Source of the DNA: Pyrrhoderma lamaoense
Lineage: Eukaryota > Basidiomycota > Agaricomycetes > Hymenochaetales > Hymenochaetaceae
Direction of reading: 5' to 3'
Length of the DNA stretch: 64,000 nucleotides
Assembly: GCA_002794735.1 (NCBI GenBank)
Contig: NBAZ01000005.1
Coordinates: 1,054,001-1,118,000 of the forward strand
Shown: in pieces, positions 22,937 through 35,538 of the stretch
Layout: each line of letters starts with the position of its first letter
Position numbering within the stretch: position 1 is the stretch's first letter
The notes under the pieces: model-generated
The model's database searches: none
Seen by the model: only the letters and a program-made list of their open reading frames with translations
Told to the model about the DNA's origin: nothing
Translations under genes and position numbers: made by a program

Positions 22937-23940
22937 ATGAGCGTAGGCATAAAGTATGAACCGCTCTCCAGTGACGATGCCGCCGTCGACGTCAGTGTCG
23001 AGAGTAGGAAGAGTCGTCCATCGTCCCGCTTACTGACTGTCGCAGTCGTGCTGTCCTTGGCTAGTTCGATTGCATCACTTGTCGTTCTCATCATCAATGT
23101 GCGCACACAATGGCAGATTCATTCACTACTAGGTGTGAAGGTGCCATCTATCACTAAGGGTCACAACGAGAGGCCAGATCCCGGACTGCTTGAACGACCA
23201 AGTACATACATCGGCCTCGACAAGCTCCCATCGGACGTTGTCCATGCCGCCCTTCCTAGTACCCTCGATGTCTTCCCACCTGTTTTTCAGCCTGTAGACC
23301 ACATTCATCGCAAATATGTCTTCCCGACAGATGATCATGCACGATTCACATTCAATGGTCGAGTCTCTCCAGGAGATCACAGAATACTCCTCACTGACCA
23401 TGTATGTTGCTATTCTGTTATTCTAATCTCCTGTCTCGTGGTCTGTTCCCTGACGTGTCTTATGCAATCTGAAACTCAGATTACGATGGTTGCACAGTTC
23501 CGAGTGCACGACTATGGAATGGAACGCTGCAGGGTTGTATCTGCAATTCCACCCTGGGATGTATTGCAATCTCTAAACCAGACACTGCACCTTGCTGGAG
23601 ACACTAGTCGTATCGAAGTATGGAACTTGACAACAACAGGGGAGGCAATTGATGAAAAATCACTGTCGTGGGCATCGAAGCCGGCTCGTCGTGACCTGAT
23701 GGCAACTCTTACAGTAGCAGAGAACTCGACACACTCATCGGATGAATTCTGGTGCGGTCCCTCTGGTAGTTTGCAGACATTCGAGCTCCTCTGCAAGGGA
23801 GCTGGTTGTTACATCGAGCTCTGGCAGGATATCTACTTCAAGCCACGTTTTGGTGAGTGCGTATGCACATCTCCATAGGTCTCCCGTTGATAGATTATTC
23901 TTCCACAGGGATATACATCCAACAGTCTCCGTCTCTCTGA
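22937..23940 (+). CDS. type II membrane protein of a basidiomycete family of unknown function
   Basis: Exons 22937-23401, 23480-23852 and 23909-23940 give 289 residues. About 32 cytosolic residues precede one membrane helix (about 33-54: LLTVAVVLSLASSIASLVVL). The rest is a lumenal/extracellular domain with the segments YIGLDKLP, MVAQFRVHDYGMERCRV, LSWASKPARRDL and GCYIELWQD. By memory, this layout and the RDYGMERC and SW(S/A)SRP elements resemble proteins common in mushroom genomes without known function. Paired cysteines suggest disulphides. It sits 54 bp before the end of the UstYa-like gene on the other strand. A link to UstYa-type oxidases is inference from position only. Confidence 0.7.
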
Positions 23941-23993
23941 TCATCACAGTACAACATACAATATACAAGATTAATGACTACTTCTAGACTAGA

Positions 23994-24656
23994 TCAATCT
24001 ACATGTGCATGCTGCTCTTCATATCTCTCATATCTCTCAAAGTATTCTGTCCACTCGGCATAGTTCCTGTCCACCATGTCATACACCACCCTCCAATCCC
24101 GGCATGTGTGTGTCACTCCGACGCCAGATGCCTCGTGTCCGATGTCGACAGGCTCGAGGGTGAGGTCAGCGGCACAGAGGATCATCTGTCGGATGTAGTT
24201 CAGACAGTGCTGGAGGTGGGGGATCGTCGATATCGGGTCGTCAGGGTTGTCAAGTGCACGACGGAGCTTGTCGACACAGTGCAATTGGTGAAACATAGAT
24301 ACGCAGAGGATGCGTCTCTCTGGTCCAAGGCGGACGAATCCATACCCGTCTGGGTAGACACGATTCCATGCGCGTTCTGCATCTGGGCCATGTATGGGAT
24401 AATCTGCGGTGTTGTTTGTGAAAACATAGTCGACGAGCTTCAGAGGACTGTCGAGCGGGAGGAGGTCGGGGAAATCATTGCCGACGTAGCCTGTGTGTGG
24501 TGAGTACGGCGGAGGAATGCAGGGTCAAAATCACCGACTATATGTCCGTGTGTTCTGCAAAACACGGAAATCAGAGAGCCTACGGACGATGAGGAAGAGA
24601 TTAAGGAGGCTGAGAGCACAGAGTAGAGTGACGTTGGTGCTAAGGGAGCTCCTCAT
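23994..24656 (-). CDS. UstYa-like (DUF3328) membrane-anchored oxidase, both HxxHC motifs intact
   Basis: Exons 24656-24539 and 24490-23994 encode 204 residues. A short N-terminus and one membrane helix (about 8-26) precede the DUF3328 domain. It shows SYVGNDFPDLLPL, MFHQLHC (about 106-111) and HLQHCLNYIRQMILC (from about 131), the two HxxHC copper-type motifs that define the family. It ends with HTCRDW. UstYa-type proteins carry out oxidative cyclisations or halogenations in fungal RiPP and other secondary pathways. The intron donor (GTCGGT) is weak, but the join restores both frame and the conserved tyrosine. It is head-to-head with a second, degenerate family member 203 bp away. Confidence 0.85.
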
Positions 24657-24859
24657 CGTGGTTGTGGGTGTGGTTCCTGTGTGCGAATTCGGGCGAGATT
24701 GATTATTGTGATAGACAGCTATGAATAGTGCACATTGACCTTATTCGGGAACAATTGCGGTGCGAATAGTTGATGAGTGTGTGGCATCTATGGTTGCCGA
24801 TTGAGGAAGGAGACAATTAGTGTGATCTGGATCTATTCTCATCTCTGACCGCAACCACG

Positions 24860-25475
24860 ATGACGGGAACGGGTCGGTCGAGTTATGGGCTGCGTGTCGC
24901 TATCGCTGCGCTCATCTTCCTCACCGTCGTCAATGTGTCCTTGCCATTCTTCATCCCTAGTCCATCGACGTCTTCCGCAGTGGGAGGGGAAGTTAGGAAG
25001 AGTAGTGAGTGCCTATGCCGTAATGGCTGTCTCGTCCTAACATCTGAATAGGCGCTGGGCGTGAATGGAATCTTGATTTGAAGCGAGTTGCATTGACTGT
25101 TGAGGACAGTGTGAATTTTCAGCTAGATACATCGGAGGGTGCGGCTCAGTGGCGGGCGATACTACCTTCTGGGCGTGGATATATCACAAATGGAGTTGGC
25201 AGGTTCCGTATTGGAATGTTCCACGGGTTGGAATGTCTTGACTTGATCAGGAAGAATGTTCTTGAAAGACGAGCAGACAGAGGGAGGCAAGCTTCTGGAG
25301 CGCACACTATTGCTTGGACTACATACGGCAGATGATCCTATGCCGGTCGGATATCGAGCTTGAGCAAGTTCGAAGCGAGTATGGAGGGAAGTCTGTACAG
25401 CCATTTGTGACGCATAATAACTGCAGGGACTGGTCAGGGGTGTATGCAGAGATAGAGAGGATTGAGGGGAGATAA
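24860..25475 (+). CDS. UstYa-like (DUF3328) paralogue with degenerate HxxHC motifs
   Basis: Exons 24860-25004 and 25052-25475, with one missing base near the G-run at 25282-25284, give about 189 residues. The N-terminal membrane helix is at about 11-30. The domain aligns with its neighbour (QWRAILPSGRGYI, GMFHGLEC, YCLDYIRQMILC, HNNCRDWSGVY). Both active motifs are altered: the first reads HGLEC instead of HQLHC and the second SAHYC instead of HLQHC. The protein may therefore be a non-catalytic partner or a decaying copy. Without the missing base the frame ends at 25335, before the second motif. The two genes share a promoter region (24657-24859). Confidence 0.72.
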
Positions 25476-27478
25476 ATCCATGAACACACCAGGCCCTTTC
25501 TGTTGCATTGCCCGGTAATTGTTGTTGACAAATTGCACCATTTCTGAAATAGAGATACACTGATCGCGTGGCCTTTGGCATTCAATCCCTTTCAGGTTAG
25601 ATTTAGCGGTGGCAAATGAAAGATGACTGTGCCTCAGATATGCCATTACGAGCATTTATGCATCGAACAGAACATGAACACAGTCAAGTTATTATATGTG
25701 AATCGTGGAATCGTAAGATATTGAAAGAAAATTATGGCAAGGGAATAGTGTCTCATAGAAATTCCTTCAAGAAAAGTATAAAATATACTAATCCAACTTG
25801 GAGGCTACTCTGAAATGAAAAGAAGAGGAAAACACATTAAGGAGTCAGCGGATAAGACTTTCAAAGAGACATAGTTCGAAAACATATAGCTTCTGACCCT
25901 GGGTAAGACCTATGCCTTACTGACTATCACATTGTGGTTTTCCTGGTCTGCTAGCCTCTGTGGTCCGGTTTGTAAGCGTGTCGCTTCGTTACAGCCAGCA
26001 TAGATGTAGGAAAGATATGTTCATGATGACGATACGCTAACTTTTAGTATTGGAATCAGTGACAGTAGTTGGACCCTATCTACTGGCCGAGAAATAAGGC
26101 TTCTCCCAGTCGAATACATGCCTTAGTGTGGGCTTCGCTTGGTAACCCGGATATATACACTTGTTCGGTTTTGGGTAGCAAAATGCCTCCAGAATTTCTA
26201 GATCAGATACATTTTTAATATTCATATAGGAGTGAGTATTCACATAAAACTCATTGTCTCTGCAGTGGTATTGAGACGAGTACTCCGAAACAAAAAGGCC
26301 TTCACTCGCTAGCTTTCTTTTTCGCTTAGAATTCCAAAACGTCTGTTCTGAACGACTACGAGAGTATATCACCTCCAAGGAAGTTATGAAGATGTAATAC
26401 GAAGAACTGTGCCTATGTCTTTTGTCACAAGACCTATACTATTAACGAGTTCTAAACTTATTTTCCTTCTTTTCATGTTTATGCTTGTTATCTGGTATGA
26501 TTGTTGCTCAGCTTTTACCAGGGTTAGAAACAAGAGGTCAGAAAAAGACTGAGCTCCCTTTGAGCTCCATTATATGTTATCTTGTTGAAAGCGGGTCTCT
26601 GATGAGCAGATACTAGATGAACGTGCCGTGGTATGTGATAGGATATGAGGCATTAAAGCCTGCAATGAAGCTGCAACCTCCGAACTAGGGAAACAAAGAA
26701 AGACATCACAGGGATATGATTTTGATTCTACCTATCTGGTCAGTTCTCTGTAACTCAACGATACATGTGCTGTGAGATAGCATTACGTGGCGGAGATTGT
26801 TCTTGTATATGGCTACAAATATTTAACGGTTCCAGATAGACTAAGACCCGCTTAAGTCGTTTTTCTGTAACTTTATAGAGGTAGCTGACCTTTTACGGTG
26901 CTTCAAACCTAAAAACTTGGGTTTGGGGGCATATACATGACGTGTAGACTGGGACTCCCTCAATGTCTCTGACGGGAGACATGTTAAACCCAAATATTGA
27001 TAAATAAGGCATACACATGTACACACGAACTTCCACCTTTCCTAAAATTCCTCTTATGTTATCGTGTCTAAAACTCGTCACTTTGTATTCTATCCTATCA
27101 GCTAGTGTATGTAGAAGATGAGCAACGATGTACTCCTATCCTTACGTCTTTGATAGAGATACTGGGGGTGTTGACGATATGAAAACTTACAAAGATGATT
27201 TGTTGGAAAACTTATGGTCGAAAAACGAAAAATGAATGCTTCGGAGCAGAAACAACTCAAATCATGAAATATATGATATTATATCGCAATACTGTCTCTC
27301 ACCCAGTAATGCACGTGTTAAGCTTTTTTGTACGATTACATTTGTGAAACACATACTTTAATCACAAAAAAAATACTTGCCTGAAGTTAAGGTTCTTGAT
27401 AATATTTGTATGATTTTTTTTGAAGTAAAAACAATGTGTATCATTTTAATTTTAGCAAACAAGATGAAGATATCCATA
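25476..27478. other. AT-rich gene-poor region
   Basis: No coding exon was recognised. The 100-codon open frame at 26076-26378 (-) has no detectable family features and may be a decayed fragment or chance. The region leads into the palindromic element at 27479. Confidence 0.45.
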
Positions 27479-27899
27479 CAGACGCGGCTCAGAATTACTC
27501 GCTCCTCCGGTAAAATTACTTAGTCACCGAAGATGCTGCCCTACAAAAAAAAAATATTTATCTACTTCATACTAATTAACATAGAGAAAAAAATAAATAA
27601 GAATATAGATTTATATAATACAAAGCTACATTAGAAAAATCAAGCAAAAAAAAATAAGAAATGACATTATAATCTTAGAACTACTGTACTTACTTCCTAA
27701 ATCGGTAGGTATATTTATCTCTTAATTTATTACATTATTTTAATTTTTTTCACAAATAAATAGGCTCTAAAACTTTAGAAGTAGATAAAAAACATATAAA
27801 TACACAATTAACCCGCTAATATAAAGAGTTAAACCTCAAAAATCCAATTAAATAAGTAAAGTTTGTGTGACTAGCTAATATGAAACTCGTCCCAAAAAG
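27479..27899 (+). repeat. left terminal inverted repeat arm (421 bp)
   Basis: Begins CAGACGCGG and ends CCCAAAAAG. It pairs base for base with 28083-28503 over all stretches compared by eye. Confidence 0.85.
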
Positions 27900-28082
27900 A
27901 AAAGATTTTAGAGGGTCCGAGTTTTTCAGCCTTTTTAATTGAAAAATCAGATAATTTCACAGTTCAAATATTATATTATAGTTGATTCTATTAACAGCTA
28001 GTAGTAAGTCGTTTTTTGAGGCCTATTCATAATATAAATTTCTAGAAAATTGATCAATAATTCAGGCTCACCTAAGAGCTTC

Positions 28083-28503
28083 CTTTTTGGGACGAGTTTC
28101 ATATTAGCTAGTCACACAAACTTTACTTATTTAATTGGATTTTTGAGGTTTAACTCTTTATATTAGCGGGTTAATTGTGTATTTATATGTTTTTTATCTA
28201 CTTCTAAAGTTTTAGAGCCTATTTATTTGTGAAAAAAATTAAAATAATGTAATAAATTAAGAGATAAATATACCTACCGATTTAGGAAGTAAGTACAGTA
28301 GTTCTAAGATTATAATGTCATTTCTTATTTTTTTTTGCTTGATTTTTCTAATGTAGCTTTGTATTATATAAATCTATATTCTTATTTATTTTTTTCTCTA
28401 TGTTAATTAGTATGAAGTAGATAAATATTTTTTTTTTGTAGGGCAGCATCTTCGGTGACTAAGTAATTTTACCGGAGGAGCGAGTAATTCTGAGCCGCGT
28501 CTG
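28083..28503 (-). repeat. right terminal inverted repeat arm (421 bp)
   Basis: Reverse complement of the left arm. On paper the two arms could form a long hairpin with a 183-nt loop. Confidence 0.85.
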
Positions 28504-29674
28504 TATATGAGATCACTAGGTAATACACAGTGCGTGGGAAATCAAAAAGAAAAGATATCTATTCCGACACCATATTTTTTACACTTGTTCGAATCATAAA
28601 AAAACTTGATAGAAAAATAATCTAAGACACAAAAAATACTCATATATAAAAATTAGTAGGGGCTTTTAATCAAATTTTCAGAAAAAAGTACGCACAAAAC
28701 GATGTGGTATATTGGATTTTTCGAGTAACTGTTAACATGATACATTTAAGGAAATTGATCAACATTCTATTTTACAAGAAAAAAACCATTTTTTTCGACA
28801 CTTTATAATAAGGCTACCATGATAAAAATTAGCCAGCTTTCAGAAGTAGTATGTAAAGATAGTGTATAAAATTTTTGATATATATTGATTATCTAGTTAA
28901 GCAGAAAAATTCGATGTGAGCATTACTAAGTAGTGGGCGCGAGGTGGTAGCAGACAGTATAAATTTTACTACGTTTACACCGCGCTTACTACGGTCACAA
29001 AAGAACAAAAAAATGAGGTATGCATTATCAGAAACCTATTTATTATTATAATAATTGATTTGGTAAGCAATTCTCGAATAAATCTAAAATGCTTCCGCAT
29101 TGTCATTAAACCCATATAAATATATTAGCAACCTGGACCAAATTATATGTATACATGACTATCTAAGTTGTTCCACCTCTAGTCCTTTTTAGCATCGTAA
29201 TCCAAAACAGTATTCCTCAGCAAATTCGGGTTCATTTCAGTATTCATTGTACACCTGAGTTTATACATGTACATACGTCCTTAAGATCAACAAAATGCTA
29301 CTGATCTATGCATGTACCAGGGATTAAGCAGGACGTCGACACCAGGCCCACGGGATAAGATTAAGTATGCAACAAAAGGAAGATCGAACGTGAAGATGAG
29401 AAGATTTGAGAACACTATAAACAGTTAAAACTGGCATAGAAAAAAATCTGATCAAGCTGGTTGCAGATATGCGTTAATGCATGAAAAGGTATCAGTGGGC
29501 GTCACAAGCATACACAATGGAAAGATATATTGCCGAGGGATGAGTATTAAAAGGTTAGAACGACGCGACGTAGACCAGAGCAATTCGAGCAACAAGAAGG
29601 GGAAAAAGGTCCGAAAATACTGTAAAAGACCAAACGGAAAATAGAAAAAACCAGATATTGGCGAGTCCTTTTTT
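28504..29674. other. AT-rich spacer downstream of the element
   Basis: No gene seen. It holds long A/T runs and the 3' flank of the SANT/Myb gene. No clear second element boundary was found. Confidence 0.4.
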
Positions 29675-31371
29675 TTAGGATTTTGAGGTTCTGTCTCGGC
29701 TATAGTAAACAGATCGAGAACCTTGAGTCCCTCCACTCATGACTGGAGATGGTGTATTGGCAGCAACGTGAGGCATAGGCCAATGCAAGAGACTACCACC
29801 GCCTGGAGGAGCTGGTGTTGGTGCAGATTGCTGTTGCTGAGACATTTGAGGTACAGAAGTCACCGGCGAACTGGACGCGGACTGCTTTTCATTTGAAACC
29901 GGAGAAGCCCCGGTGGAAGCAGCCGCAGTGACTGCATTTAAAACTGCCTGGGCAGTTGAGCTATTCGATATACCATTCATAGGGCCAGGCGCTTCAGACG
30001 ACTCCGTTGTCCCTGATCCTTCTGTTTCTCGGCGCTTTTTCATTCCACGAGTTGAACTCTCCTTCAGTTGCATATTTGTTGCTTTGATGAGAATCTGATG
30101 GCGAGTCCGACCTGGGCCCCAATTGTTACAAACATAATCCCAGTCGTAGTCCCCGTCGGGGTTTCCAGCTGTCCGGCTTTCTTCTGCTAATCTGCGAAGC
30201 TTCTCGGTCTCTTCCTCGCTCCAGGCGCCCTGATTCCCAGCAGCCGCAGGTGTCTGTAAATTGACAGGTTTCATGACTTGCTGGTGGGCAAGATAAGGCT
30301 GAGTTCCTGAAGCAGACGATTGGGCAGGGTAGGAGTAGTAAGTAGTAGGGGGAGGTGGCTGTTGATAACGTTGAGACTGATAATTTGGATACGCCGGTGG
30401 GGCTGCTGGTGCAGCAGAACTGCCAAGAGACATCACAAAAGAGCCTGGATGACTGATGATAGAAGCAGAAGAAGGGGAGCCTGACTTTTCCGGTGCTGGA
30501 ACAGAAGAAAAAGACCCCCTACTGGAGGCTGAGAAACCTGAGAGGACTTCAAGGCAGCTGCATATGGATTAGCCATCAATTGATCACAAGCTTTTCTGGC
30601 ATCGTGAAGAATTGTCATAGGGTCTACATGATTGTTAGGGAGATTGAAGACTTGCTGTAGGATGCTTTGGGGGCATTCCTCTGGAAAACAATTAATTAGA
30701 TCGTTAGCGACTCATGGCTAAAGTCAAGTAATTATGTTTCCTTACAATTAGCTCGTCCGCAGCATTATAAAATTCAGAACACAATGTAAGTACTCTCCAC
30801 TGAAAATCAGCAAGAGCTTGATTATTTGGATCGAGTGGAGGGTAGGTATTTGAGGGAGGAGGAGGAGGCATAGAAATAGAAGGGGAGGCTGAATTGTTGG
30901 TGGTGCTGATACTGGTTGCTGGTGGGTTTGCTGGTTGTACGCATAGGGCTGGGGCGTCGAAGAGAATTGTTGTTGCTTCGATGCTAGGGTACTACCCGAG
31001 ACGTCAAATCTAGGTTTTTTGTTCTTTGATCCCTTTGGTCTCCCTGGTCTCCTGCGAGCGGGGGTAGCAGTTGAGATGCTGGCTGTAGAACCGCTGAATG
31101 CACGAGTGAATAATCATGAAAAATATGCTTTGCAAACATGATTCACGCACGACTGTTTGGAATCTACAGCAGCAGAAGCCACGGTGCCCTCGACCTCCTC
31201 CTCCTCTTCCTCCTCCTCCTCCTCGTGTCGCACGGACGTGTCTACGCGAGTATCACGGTCATTGGTATTTTGTACTGACGCTGAAGGATTTTGAGGAGCA
31301 TATGACGGTTGGGGGACGGGAGTTGGTTGTTGGAGTGCGTGTGATAGAGGTTGATAAACGGAGTTGTCCAT
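29675..31371 (-). CDS. SANT/Myb-like regulator with AT-hook-like motif
   Basis: Exons 31371-31151, 31093-30746 and 30678-29675 give roughly 500-525 residues. The N-terminus has a Glu run encoded by a GAG/GAA repeat (31188-31223). ARRRPGRPKGSKNKKP follows, an AT-hook-like DNA minor-groove motif, then Pro/Ser/Gln-rich linkers. A SANT/Myb-like module is seen around AWSEEETEKLRRLAEES, DYDWDYVCNNWGPGR and TRHQILIKA. The C-terminus is Ser/Gln-rich. The third exon is one base short at the G5 run (30515-30519, c on +). In exon 2 the frame can be kept either by one missing C near 30950 or by a 77-nt intron; this is unresolved. It is probably a nuclear DNA-binding regulator; no named orthologue was recognised. 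Confidence 0.72.
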
Positions 31372-31761
31372 GTTGTGTTTGCGAATATACTAGTATTCTC
31401 TTTGAAGAATTGAGAAAAACCGAAGGAGATAATGAGTAATTGTGGGTGTTCAACAATTCCCGCCTACACCCGAACTGTGTTCTCAACGACAAAAATCAGC
31501 TTGTTGCTCGCCGCACACAATGCCAGAGTAGCAATGTTGACAACGAGCGATACTCTGGACTTTTGCGCGTCGGGTCAGAGCCTAGGCAATCTGGTTCCTT
31601 GTCTGTTCGATGTCAAACAAGACGAGAATAATGACGGTTGTGTCACGCTTTATGTGACACTTTTTCTCCCAGATTAATTCATTTTTATATTTCTTTTCCT
31701 TTATTTCATATTTTCTTTCTTTTTTCTTTTATTTTTACCTAGGTCTGCATTTTACCACTCC

Positions 31762-34202
31762 ATGTCCGTTCCTGTCTCTGCCCCGCTGATTGGTGACACA
31801 AAACAGGAAAAAACAAAAGCAAAAACCAGATACTTGAAACGAAAAAAGCAAAGAAGAAAACAGAAAAAAGCTGGAGCTAACCATCCTAACCGTCCAGCCT
31901 TGGTTAATGAGGAAGATAAATATGCTGAAGACGAGGACTCAAGTTCAGAAGAGACTGATGAAGAACCCACCCTAGATGAAATTTCCAACGAACAGAGCTC
32001 CTATGAAGAAAAGAGAATACTAGAAAGGGGTGTCCTTGATTCAGATGTAGACGCTGAAAGACCTTCAAGACCCACGCATATAGAATCACGGGGGAGTTCC
32101 CCTTCAATGACTGCTTCTGCTTTTCCTTCCTTCCCCCTACCTATCGCTCCAGATGCACCCTCAAAGTCGTCTCTCTCTCTGCAAGGCTTGGACAGTGCTC
32201 TTCTTGCTGCTGAATTAATCGATCCGCTAAGGACGGTTTCTGTGGATGCCCTGAATGCTGAATACTCTTCGAAGTCAAATGCACTCCCAGTTATAAGTGA
32301 GAAGATGAAGAAAAGATTGTCGGAGATCGGTATACTTGAACTCTTCGCTGGTATGTTCTTATACACATCTTTTATCACGTAGTATCGCTTACTATTTATC
32401 TAGTTCAGACGGCTTTGCTTCCTTTTCTTCTTCCGTCCGCGCGGCGATCCCGAGCATTGTATTGCCCATATGATCCCCCACGGGATGTCTGTGTTTCTGC
32501 CCCACAGGAAGTGGGAAAACATTGGCTTATGTCATTCCAATAGTCGAGGTATGTCATACTGATACTTTGTCTCCCCTCTGACTAACATTCGACTAGATAC
32601 TTTCATCTCGAATAGCAACTCGATTGCGCGCACTTGTCGTGCTCCCAACTAGGGATCTTGTTCTTCAAGTACAGGAAACATTCGAGGCGCTCAGTAAAGG
32701 GAGAGGTCTAAAGGTACACAGTCCATAACATCTGCATTTCACACAGACTAAGAAGAAGTAGATAGGTGTAGCAACGGGGCAGCATTCTTTCTCTCACGAG
32801 CAAAGTCAACTCGTCTACGATGCAACGGGGTACGTTTGTCTAACTACCTTCTTGGATCTTTCCACTGACTCTGAAGATAGTCTTCAAGGCGGAACGAGCA
32901 AGGTCGACATTCTCGTTTGTACGCCGGGTCGCTTGATAGACCATCTAAATGGAACCCCAGGGTTTACACTACAACATCTCCGTTTCTTGGTGATTGACGA
33001 AGCAGATCGGTTACTCGCTCAGAGCTTCCAAGACTGGCTTGCTCAGGTTCTTTCAGCGCTTCAAACAAATCTACAAAAGGAGGAAGATACCATCAGCAGG
33101 TTTGACGGCCCTTTGCTTGACTTAAGTTCGAGATATCCGCTTGTACCTGATAAGCCATCGTCGAAAACTCAGCTCTTAAGTCTTCCACATCATGACGCCT
33201 TTGCACCACTTTTTGTTCCATGCGTTAACACTAGTTTTGATGATCAAAAGCGTGTATCGTGTCAAAAGCTCCTATTTAGTGCGACATTGACGCGAGACCC
33301 CTCGCGGATAGCTGCATTAGGGCTTCGCGACCCTAAATACTTTGTCGTTCAGAGCGCACCATCCATTGACCGAGTCGCAGATGGGGCTAATGTTGCCGCT
33401 GCTACACTAGGTGCTGAGGAATTTGCGATGCCCTCTGGACTTTCAGAGCATTATATTACAACGTCTCCTGAGCGTAAGCCGCTAATCATGTTCCATCTGG
33501 TACATAAACTCGGAATATCGAATGCTCTCGTCTTCACAAAAAGTGCTAGTTCAACCGCAAGACTTGTTAAATTATTTGAGTTCTTTGAGGAAGCTTATAA
33601 TGAAGCCATGGACGTTGATGATAGTACCACAAAAAGACGCGTTGTTGCCCAGTCGTATTCCAGTGACCTTCCGCCTAGTGAACGACGAACAATCTTAGAA
33701 CGGTTCAAGAAGAAAGAAATTGATATGTACGTGAACCATCCAATGATCTATATCGTAACATATCAAGTACTAAATTTCTTATGCTACTAGCCTTGTATGT
33801 TCCGATTTAGTTGCGCGAGGACTAGATATCCCCCATGTTACTCATGTTGTCTCATACGATGCACCGATCGACCTAAGAAAATACATTCATCGTGCCGGAA
33901 GAACTGCTCGAGCCGGGCGCACTGGAGATGCTTGGACTTTGGTCGAGGAACAAGAAGCGAGACATTTTAAGCAGATGATGCGCAACGCAGGTGGATCTGA
34001 GAATGAAAAAGGACGATTGGACAGCATTAAACGCTTAAGGGTGAACTCGTCTGACCTTTCGGGCATGGAACCTTGTTATGATGTAAGTCGTTCTACTCCT
34101 TGTTAGAGCATGGAGATGATTTCTTATAATTCGTCACCCGCTGGGTTTTCTTAGATTGCTTTGGAAAGACTTAAGGAAGCATATAGCCGAAACTTGTCCT
34201 AA
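31762..34202 (+). CDS. DBP6: DEAD-box RNA helicase, 60S ribosome biogenesis (DBP6/DDX51)
   Basis: Exons 31762-32350, 32404-32548, 32597-32713, 32762-32829, 32881-33726, 33791-34082 and 34155-34202 give about 701 residues. An acidic/basic N-terminal tail is followed by the Q-motif region and motif I SAPTGSGKT (about 228-236). Next come [16 protein letters not shown], motif II VIDEADR, motif [24 protein letters not shown] and motif [15 protein letters not shown]. Two long insertions around the DEAD/SAT core are typical of Dbp6. The C-run at 32500-32503 is one base short, breaking motif I; total length agrees with a single missing base. Dbp6 acts early in nucleolar pre-60S assembly. Confidence 0.9.
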
Positions 34203-35241
34203 AAATTCTAGTATAGCGGTTGACTCCACACATTCATAAAAAGTATCGTTATACATGTATTGGCTTATCACTAAATTTGCACATACACTCTGGTTCTGTA
34301 CTTTTTGAAATTTTACTGTAGATCTTGTTCCCCTGGACAATGTCCGATGCCTTACTAAATGACGCACTGCTAGTACCTGTTCTATTTGGAAACGAGTGAA
34401 AGGAAACCATGCGTAGTTTTCTTTGTATATCCTCTTGTCACTTGCTTAGAACACAAGAAAAACACATATTTACAGTGTCTAAATACTAGCACCCGATTTC
34501 TTAAAAAAATAAAAGAAATACTTACAGCCAACGCCCCCGTTTGACAATTAGCGAAACTAGAGCCTATGAAGTTAAACGAGGACAGGTCGGTCAGCTATGC
34601 CCTGCTCCAAATTACATCTTCGCTCGCTCGCACTTATTCGCTTGTGCCACAAATTCGAGATGGAAAAGATGAAATGTGTGATTAGTCTACAAATCGCGGA
34701 GATAATGTGAAAAAAGAATATTTTTGATGGGGAAAAAGGTCTTGGGAAAAGACCTGCGGATCATTACTACATATGGATTTTGTAAACCCTCTTTTCTGTT
34801 TTTGTTAGTGTTAGGTGTTGGAGTTTTGATAGTAATTAAGGGGAAAGCAAACAAGTTGTGGCCGGTGGTAAAACGGTTGTAATAACCATTTTATTCGATG
34901 GATGAAACGAGGCTATAGGTAAAACAAATCTTTAGATTGGAGTTTACGGAAGGTATGCATTCTTATTAAGCGTCAATTAGGTCTAGGTCTTAAATTGGTG
35001 GATGACGATATTTTGTACATCATCCACCAGCGAAAATCATACCGAATCGGAGTCTATCGAATTTAAGGGTAGGTGATATCTTTACTTTAGACTATACATT
35101 CGAGACCAGAATACGCTGTAACTAAAACATTTTACTGATTATATAACAAATTATTTGTTGGAGCCCGAATTCCGATTCCTACGCGATGACGCAGGACCAA
35201 CCGTCTTCACCTGTAAAGGTAAAAAAAGGAAAGAATATAGG
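34203..35241. other. intergenic, convergent gene ends
   Basis: A 1.04-kb spacer downstream of DBP6 and of the small zinc protein. No exon or RNA recognised. Confidence 0.45.
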
Positions 35242-35538
35242 TCAGTCTTGAGCCCAAGGAGCAACAGGCAGGACGAACGAAGATAATTCACGAGGGCAAG
35301 AGCACTGTTCTTCTGGAGCAATATTTTCAAGAACCTTCTCCTTGTGGTTACCGCAACCCTGGGGATAAGAGTAGGATTAAATTAGAAGTGAGTTTCAAGA
35401 CAAATCATCAGGGCTCTGGTGGCTTCGGAGCAGTCCCGGAACAGAAATGTAACTCACGGCCCATGTTCTTTTGCCACATTTGATACACTTGACCTCGTAG
35501 CACGAGTTTACTGGAGTGTTTGAGATGGAAGAACGCAT
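35242..35538 (-). CDS. small zinc-ribbon-like protein (65 residues)
   Basis: Exons 35538-35458 and 35358-35242 encode 65 residues. The core reads YEVKCIKCGKRTWAGCGNH followed by VLENIAPEEQCSCPRE. The CxxC, GCGxH and CxC clusters look like a metal-binding knuckle. Very short eukaryotic proteins with the same CxKCGKxTWxGCGxH core are known by sequence but have no assigned role, so no function is claimed. It is too short and too split to appear as one open frame. Phases and conservation of the splice join support it. Divergent from the cyclin gene. Confidence 0.78.

Larger units (their letters stand above)
27479..28503. mobile_element. 1,025-bp palindromic MITE-like element, TA target site
   Basis: Two 421-bp arms (27479-27899 and 28083-28503) read as apparently exact inverted copies around a 183-bp centre. 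The ends are CAGACGCGGCTCAG and its complement, flanked on both sides by TA (27477-27478 and 28504-28505). TA duplication and a CAG start are typical of Tc1/mariner/pogo-type elements. There is no transposase open frame, so it would be non-autonomous (MITE or foldback). The identical arms imply a recent insertion. The sequence is about 75-80% AT. Confidence 0.8.

Noticed and set aside
26076..26378. 100-codon - strand frame in the AT-rich desert
   Set aside because: No recognisable family or neighbouring exons.
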